The notes beneath the pieces are model-generated. The model saw only the letters and a program-made list of their open reading frames with translations, did not search any database and had not been told where the DNA came from. From an uncultured Lacibacter sp. (GTDB lineage: Bacteria; Bacteroidota; Bacteroidia; Chitinophagales; Chitinophagaceae): DNA of 9,066 bases. The translations under genes and the position numbers were made by a program. Positions 5,679-9,066 of the stretch are shown piece after piece. Location of the stretch: positions 1-9,066 of the forward strand of contig NZ_CAMLGT010000157.1 of the NCBI RefSeq assembly GCF_946479605.1. Reading direction: 5' to 3'. Numbering within the stretch: the stretch's first letter is position 1; each line of letters opens with the position of its first letter.

Positions 5679-7967
5679 ATGAAAGTTTTAAAAGGATTAC
5701 TTATTGGTTTGTTTGTTTTGGTTGCGCTGCAGTTGCAAGCCCAGCAAACAAAAGAGGCAAAGATGAAAACCTTCATTGATGCATTAATGAAGAAGATGAC
5801 GTTAGATGAAAAAATCGGGCAGTTGAATTTACCTGGCTCTGGCGATATTGTAACAGGCCAGGCAGGAAATTCTGATATAGGTAAAAAGATCAAAGAAGGA
5901 AAAGTGGGCGGGCTTTTTAATATTAAATCTGTTGCTAAAATTAAAGCAGTACAAAAAGTAGCAGTAGAAGAAACACGCCTGAAGATTCCGCTCATTTTTG
6001 GGATGGATGTGATTCATGGCTATCAAACAGTGTTTCCTATTCCATTGGGTTTAAGTGCAAGCTGGGATATGCAGCTCATTGAACAAAGTGCACGCATTGC
6101 TGCTGTTGAAGCAAGTGCCGATGGCATTAACTGGACGTTTTCACCAATGGTAGACCTTACACGTGATCCACGTTGGGGCCGTGTATCAGAAGGTAGTGGT
6201 GAAGATCCTTATCTCGGAGGACAAATTGCAAAAGCAATGGTGCGTGGTTACCAGGGAAAAGATCTTTCGCTCAATAACACCATCATGAGTTGCGTAAAAC
6301 ATTTTGCATTGTATGGTGCTGCAGAAGCTGGTCGTGATTATAACACAACTGATATGAGCCGTTACCGTATGTACAATGAATATTTTTATCCATACCAGGC
6401 TGCAGTTGATGCCGGAGTAGGAAGTGTAATGGCATCGTTCAACGAAATTGACGGTATTCCGGCAACAGCCAACAAATGGTTATTAACGGATGTGTTGCGT
6501 AAGCAATGGGGCTTTAAAGGTTTTCTTGTTACTGATTACACCGGTATTAATGAAATGATCGATCATGGTCTCGGCAATCTGCAAACAGTTTCAGGCAGGG
6601 CATTGAATGCAGGCATTGATATGGATATGGTGGGCGAAGGATTTTTATCAACGCTTAAACAATCGTTGAAGGAAGGCAAAGTAACAATTCAGATGATTGA
6701 TGCAGCATGCAGAAGAATCCTTGAAGCAAAATACAAACTTGGTTTGTTTGATGATCCGTATCGCTATTGCGATGAAGAAAGAGCAAAAACAGAAGTGTTT
6801 AGTTTGGAGCATCGCAAAATTGCACGTTCAACAGCTGCGCAAAGTTTTGTATTGCTCAAGAATGAAAACAATGTATTGCCATTGAAGAAGAATGGAACCG
6901 TTGCTGTGATAGGACCATTGGCAAATGATAAACGTAATATGCCGGGTACGTGGAGTGTGGCTGCAGAATTTGATAAAGCCACAGCTGTATTAACAGGTTT
7001 AAATGAAGTGGTGGGCGATAAAGTAAAATTCCTGTACGCAAAAGGCAGTAACCTCGATTATGATGAGAAGTTTGAAGAGCGTGCAACTGTATTTGGCAAA
7101 AGTATGGGACGGGATAAACGTTCGCCGGAAGAAATGATCAGCGAAGCTGTTGCTATTGCTAACCAAAGTGATGTTGTGTTGGCTGTGCTTGGCGAAAGTG
7201 CAGAAATGAGCGGTGAAGCATCGAGCCGGACAAACATTGAAATACCACAGGCACAGAAAGACTTATTAAAGGCATTATTAAAAACAGGCAAGCCTGTTGT
7301 GCTGGTATTGTTTACAGGTCGTCCATTGGCATTAACATGGGAGCATCAGAACGTTCCTGCAATTTTGAACGTATGGTTTGGTGGCAGTGAAGCTGGTTAT
7401 GCCGTGGCAGATGTATTGTTTGGTGATGTAAACCCTTCAGGAAAAATAACAATGACCTTTCCGCAGAATGTAGGACAGGTTCCATTGTTCTACAATCATA
7501 AAAATACCGGACGTCCTTTACCCGATGGCCAGTGGTTCCAGAAATTCCGTAGTAATTATTTAGATGTAAGTAATGATCCGTTGTATCCGTTTGGTTACGG
7601 ATTGAGTTATACAAAATTCAGTTACAGCGATGTAAAAATCAGTAATGCTTCGCCAAAAGGAAACCAAACCATTACAGCAAGTGTTACACTTACTAATACA
7701 GGTACTGTTACCGGTAAAGAAGTCGTGCAGTTATATATACGTGATGTGGTTGGTTCCGTTACCCGCCCGGTTAAAGAGTTGAAAGGTTTCCAGAAAGTAG
7801 AATTGAAAGCAGGAGAAAGTAAAACAGTAACATTCAATATTTCGCCAAGTGATCTGAAGTTTTATAACTACGATCTTAAGTATGATTGGGAGGCTGGTGA
7901 ATTCCAGGTAATGATTGGTGGCAATTCACGTGATGTGAAGATGGCAAAGCTCAACTGGAGTAAGTAG
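5679..7967 (+). CDS. bglX: GH3 beta-glucosidase, BglX-like
   Basis: A 762-residue enzyme if started at ATG 5679 (MKVLKGLLIGLFVLVALQLQA, cleavage probably after Ala21). An in-frame ATG at 5670, three bases after the SGNH stop, would add MLV. Domain order: TIM barrel about 38-355 with KHF (207-209), ASFNEIDGIPA (252-262) and nucleophile Asp286 in GFLVTDY; alpha/beta sandwich about 385-590 with probable acid/base Glu513 in SGEASSRT; fibronectin-III-like domain about 640-755 with YPFGYGLSYT at its start and RPVKELKGF. Length and motif spacing closely follow E. coli BglX (765 residues). It should act in the periplasm, removing glucose from the non-reducing end of beta-gluco-oligosaccharides. A GH3 neighbour of GH144 in Bacteroides is a beta-1,2-glucosidase, so sophorose-type substrates are plausible; beta-1,3 and beta-1,6 substrates are also possible. 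Two tandem TAG stops end the gene, followed by a terminator. Confidence 0.96.
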   Translation: MKVLKGLLIGLFVLVALQLQAQQTKEAKMKTFIDALMKKMTLDEKIGQLNLPGSGDIVTGQAGNSDIGKKIKEGKVGGLFNIKSVAKIKAVQKVAVEETRLKIPLIFGMDVIHGYQTVFPIPLGLSASWDMQLIEQSARIAAVEASADGINWTFSPMVDLTRDPRWGRVSEGSGEDPYLGGQIAKAMVRGYQGKDLSLNNTIMSCVKHFALYGAAEAGRDYNTTDMSRYRMYNEYFYPYQAAVDAGVGSVMASFNEIDGIPATANKWLLTDVLRKQWGFKGFLVTDYTGINEMIDHGLGNLQTVSGRALNAGIDMDMVGEGFLSTLKQSLKEGKVTIQMIDAACRRILEAKYKLGLFDDPYRYCDEERAKTEVFSLEHRKIARSTAAQSFVLLKNENNVLPLKKNGTVAVIGPLANDKRNMPGTWSVAAEFDKATAVLTGLNEVVGDKVKFLYAKGSNLDYDEKFEERATVFGKSMGRDKRSPEEMISEAVAIANQSDVVLAVLGESAEMSGEASSRTNIEIPQAQKDLLKALLKTGKPVVLVLFTGRPLALTWEHQNVPAILNVWFGGSEAGYAVADVLFGDVNPSGKITMTFPQNVGQVPLFYNHKNTGRPLPDGQWFQKFRSNYLDVSNDPLYPFGYGLSYTKFSYSDVKISNASPKGNQTITASVTLTNTGTVTGKEVVQLYIRDVVGSVTRPVKELKGFQKVELKAGESKTVTFNISPSDLKFYNYDLKYDWEAGEFQVMIGGNSRDVKMAKLNWSK

Positions 7968-7981
7968 TAGATCCTCTACAG

Positions 7982-8017
7982 AAAAATGCCGGGCATGTAG
8001 TCCGGCATTTTTGTTTT
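7982..8017 (+). terminator. Strong intrinsic terminator after the GH3 gene
   Basis: AAAAATGCCGG (7982-7992) pairs perfectly with CCGGCATTTTT (8002-8012) across a 9-base loop, and the right arm runs into TTTTTGTTTT. The stem is 11 bp with a GC core and lies 15 bases after the GH3 stop. The A tract on the left means it could also stop transcription coming from the right. It marks the end of the glucan operon and separates it from the sensor gene. Confidence 0.88.
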
Positions 8018-8024
8018 ATAAGAG

Positions 8025-8057
8025 TTTGCACTTATTTTCAACTTAATTTTTTATTTG
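8025..8057 (+). promoter_or_regulatory. Candidate Bacteroidota-type promoter for the sensor gene
   Basis: TTTG at 8025-8028 and TTTATTTG at 8050-8057 resemble the Bacteroidota -33 (TTTG) and -7 (TAnnTTTG) elements, with one mismatch in the -7 box and a 21-base spacer. The site lies just after the terminator, where a new promoter is needed. It would give a leader of roughly 190 bases before the GTG start at 8258, which is long. In a T-rich region such matches arise easily, so this is a weak call. Confidence 0.3.
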
Positions 8058-8111
8058 GCTAAGGCTGTTTTGTGTTTATCAGCGATATTCAATTATCCAA
8101 ATCCAGTATCC

Positions 8112-8261
8112 ATGAAGTTCGCAAATACAATGCGTGGTTTACGCAGTATTCAATTCTTCCACAAACAAATATTTTCCCTGTTATCCCGGCTTCATGCTGT
8201 GCCTGCTGTTGCGGATGAATATTCTTATTTGTTCATCTCAAACTGCAAGAAAGTATTGTGA
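8112..8261 (+). CDS. Possible small ORF overlapping the sensor start (49 residues, uncertain)
   Basis: An ATG at 8112 opens a 49-codon frame that ends with TGA at 8259-8261; a second in-frame ATG is at 8130. The product is basic (several Arg, Lys and His) with no recognisable domain, signal or membrane segment. I do not recognise it. Its interest is positional: the stop overlaps the GTG start of the sensor gene in a GTGA arrangement, the classic layout for translational coupling, and it sits in the otherwise gene-free 240-base leader. The frame also stays open upstream to a TTG at 8055. It may be a coupled leader peptide, but an ORF of this length can occur by chance. The same interval has a TGCGT-GGTTT-ACGCA hairpin (8131-8145) and a 9-base direct repeat, TATTCAATT, at 8086-8094 and 8147-8155. 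Confidence 0.25.
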   Translation: MKFANTMRGLRSIQFFHKQIFSLLSRLHAVPAVADEYSYLFISNCKKVL

Positions 8262-9066
8262 AGAAATCAACCTTCATAAAATTAAACATTCCGGTTAGCC
8301 GCACTATACTGTTGATATTTATTTTAGCAGCAGGTGTGCTTGTGTTTTTTGGCCGTATTATTTACGTGGGCTCTGTGCAAACAAAGCAAACCGATGAGAT
8401 GGTGATGCATACTTACCGGGTAATGGAGCAGGTTGATAATATCCGCATAGGCGTATCGGAAAGCGAAGGTTTGGTGAGAAGTTACCTGATAACGGGTGAA
8501 GATCACCTCCTGAATGAATTACAAAAAGTTCATCTTAGTATCCAGTATGCTGCTGCCACTGCACATCAAATGGCAATAGACTCCACACAAAAAGCATGGC
8601 TTGGTCAACTAGGATCAACGCTGAAGCAGAGTAGAACAGATCAACAGACTTTTCTTGCTTATCAAAAGCCAATTGCACAGGCAAAAGATCTTGATGCAAA
8701 GGGAAGAGAACTTTCTCAAAAGATCAATGATCAGTTATCGTCTATACGTGAGCGTCAGCAAATGCTGTTACAGCAACGTACGAAAGTAAGTGAACAAACA
8801 GAACAGCGATTGATCAAAATTACTGTAGCAGGTGCTTTCATTGTCATTCTTTTTATTGCAGTGTTGCTGTGGCAACTTGATAAAGACATTCGCCTCCGGA
8901 AAAGAGCTGAACAGGAAATACGGGAAAGTGAAGTGAAATACCGGAAACTAATTGAAGGTCCAGGAATTATCACGTTTACTGCCAACCTGCAGGGCGAGTT
9001 TGAATTCATTAGTGCAAAAGCAAAAAGTCTTACCGGTTATTCGCCACTTGAGTTACAAGGGAAATC
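8258..9066 (+). CDS. CHASE3-PAS membrane sensor, probably a histidine kinase (N-terminal part)
   Basis: An open frame from GTG 8258 runs to the right edge (269 complete codons). An in-frame TGA at 8216 and the absence of any ATG, GTG or TTG between it and 8258 support this start. Two membrane helices, about 17-37 and 188-205, flank a periplasmic segment of about 150 residues. That segment carries the CHASE3 signature EGLVRSYLITGED (70-82, in place of the common RGYLLTGDE) and is largely alpha-helical and Gln-rich. After the second helix come a short charged helix (RLRKRAEQEIRESE, 212-225) and a PAS domain starting at KYRKLIEGPG (227-236) with SLTGYSPLELQGKS at the end of the window. This order is usual for sensor histidine kinases in Bacteroidota, but the kinase domain lies outside the window, so a cyclase or other output is not excluded. 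It is separated from the glucan genes by the terminator, and a regulatory link to them is not shown. Confidence 0.88.
   Translation, partial: MKKSTFIKLNIPVSRTILLIFILAAGVLVFFGRIIYVGSVQTKQTDEMVMHTYRVMEQVDNIRIGVSESEGLVRSYLITGEDHLLNELQKVHLSIQYAAATAHQMAIDSTQKAWLGQLGSTLKQSRTDQQTFLAYQKPIAQAKDLDAKGRELSQKINDQLSSIRERQQMLLQQRTKVSEQTEQRLIKITVAGAFIVILFIAVLLWQLDKDIRLRKRAEQEIRESEVKYRKLIEGPGIITFTANLQGEFEFISAKAKSLTGYSPLELQGK

Noticed and set aside
5621..5995. 124-codon open frame on the minus strand across the SGNH-GH3 junction
   Set aside because: It is antisense to two well-supported genes and shows no recognisable domain; it is a shadow frame.
7312..7614. 100-codon open frame on the minus strand inside the GH3 gene
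   Set aside because: His/Tyr-rich low-information translation antisense to a conserved GH3 domain; no independent evidence.
1..7967. SusC/SusD transport pair or type IX secretion C-terminal tail
   Set aside because: No TonB-dependent receptor or SusD-like translation is present, and every exported enzyme whose C-terminus is visible ends at its catalytic or beta-domain boundary; such genes could still lie left of the window.
1..9066. Mobile element, CRISPR array, tRNA/rRNA gene or integration site
   Set aside because: No transposase or integrase translation, regularly spaced repeats, tRNA-like folds or terminal repeats were seen on either strand.

Overview
The window reads as part of a carbohydrate-degradation locus from a Bacteroidota bacterium, most likely near the Chitinophagaceae. 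This placement is inferred from AT-leaning codon use, lipoprotein signals ending in a Lys-rich stretch after the lipobox Cys, A-rich start regions without Shine-Dalgarno motifs, and the enzyme families present. I could not run a search, so the genus is not determined. Everything recognisable as a gene lies on the + strand.

Layout: positions 1-271 hold the last 89 codons of a GH16 beta-glucanase (laminarinase type) whose start is outside the window. It is followed by two GH30 lipoproteins (302-1741 and 1756-3219), a GH144-type lipoprotein with an Ig-like N-terminal domain (about 3248-4918), a small secreted SGNH hydrolase (5001-5666) and a BglX-like GH3 beta-glucosidase (about 5679-7967). Gaps are about 30, 14, 28 (or 4), 82 and 12 (or 3) bases. 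A strong intrinsic terminator at 7982-8017 closes the set, which therefore looks like the 3' part of one operon. The 82-base gap holds an imperfect inverted repeat and a weak promoter-like motif, so an internal regulatory point before the SGNH-GH3 pair is possible.

Beyond the terminator, about 240 bases hold a promoter candidate and a 49-codon ORF. The stop of that ORF overlaps (GTGA) the GTG start of a membrane sensor protein with a CHASE3 sensor region and a PAS domain. The sensor runs off the right edge.

How the genes may work together: GH16 enzymes usually cut beta-1,3 or mixed beta-1,3/1,4 glucan, bacterial GH30 enzymes in such loci often act on beta-1,6 (or related beta-glucosidic) bonds, GH144 enzymes act on beta-1,2-glucan, and GH3 enzymes finish oligosaccharides to glucose. 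The SGNH protein could remove ester groups. The notable point is that beta-1,3/1,6-type and beta-1,2-type enzymes share one apparent transcription unit. This suggests a branched or mixed beta-glucan target (fungal, oomycete or algal wall glucan), or several beta-glucans handled together. Exact linkages are inferred from family membership, not shown by the sequence. No SusC/SusD transporter pair, mobile element, CRISPR array, tRNA or rRNA is visible here.
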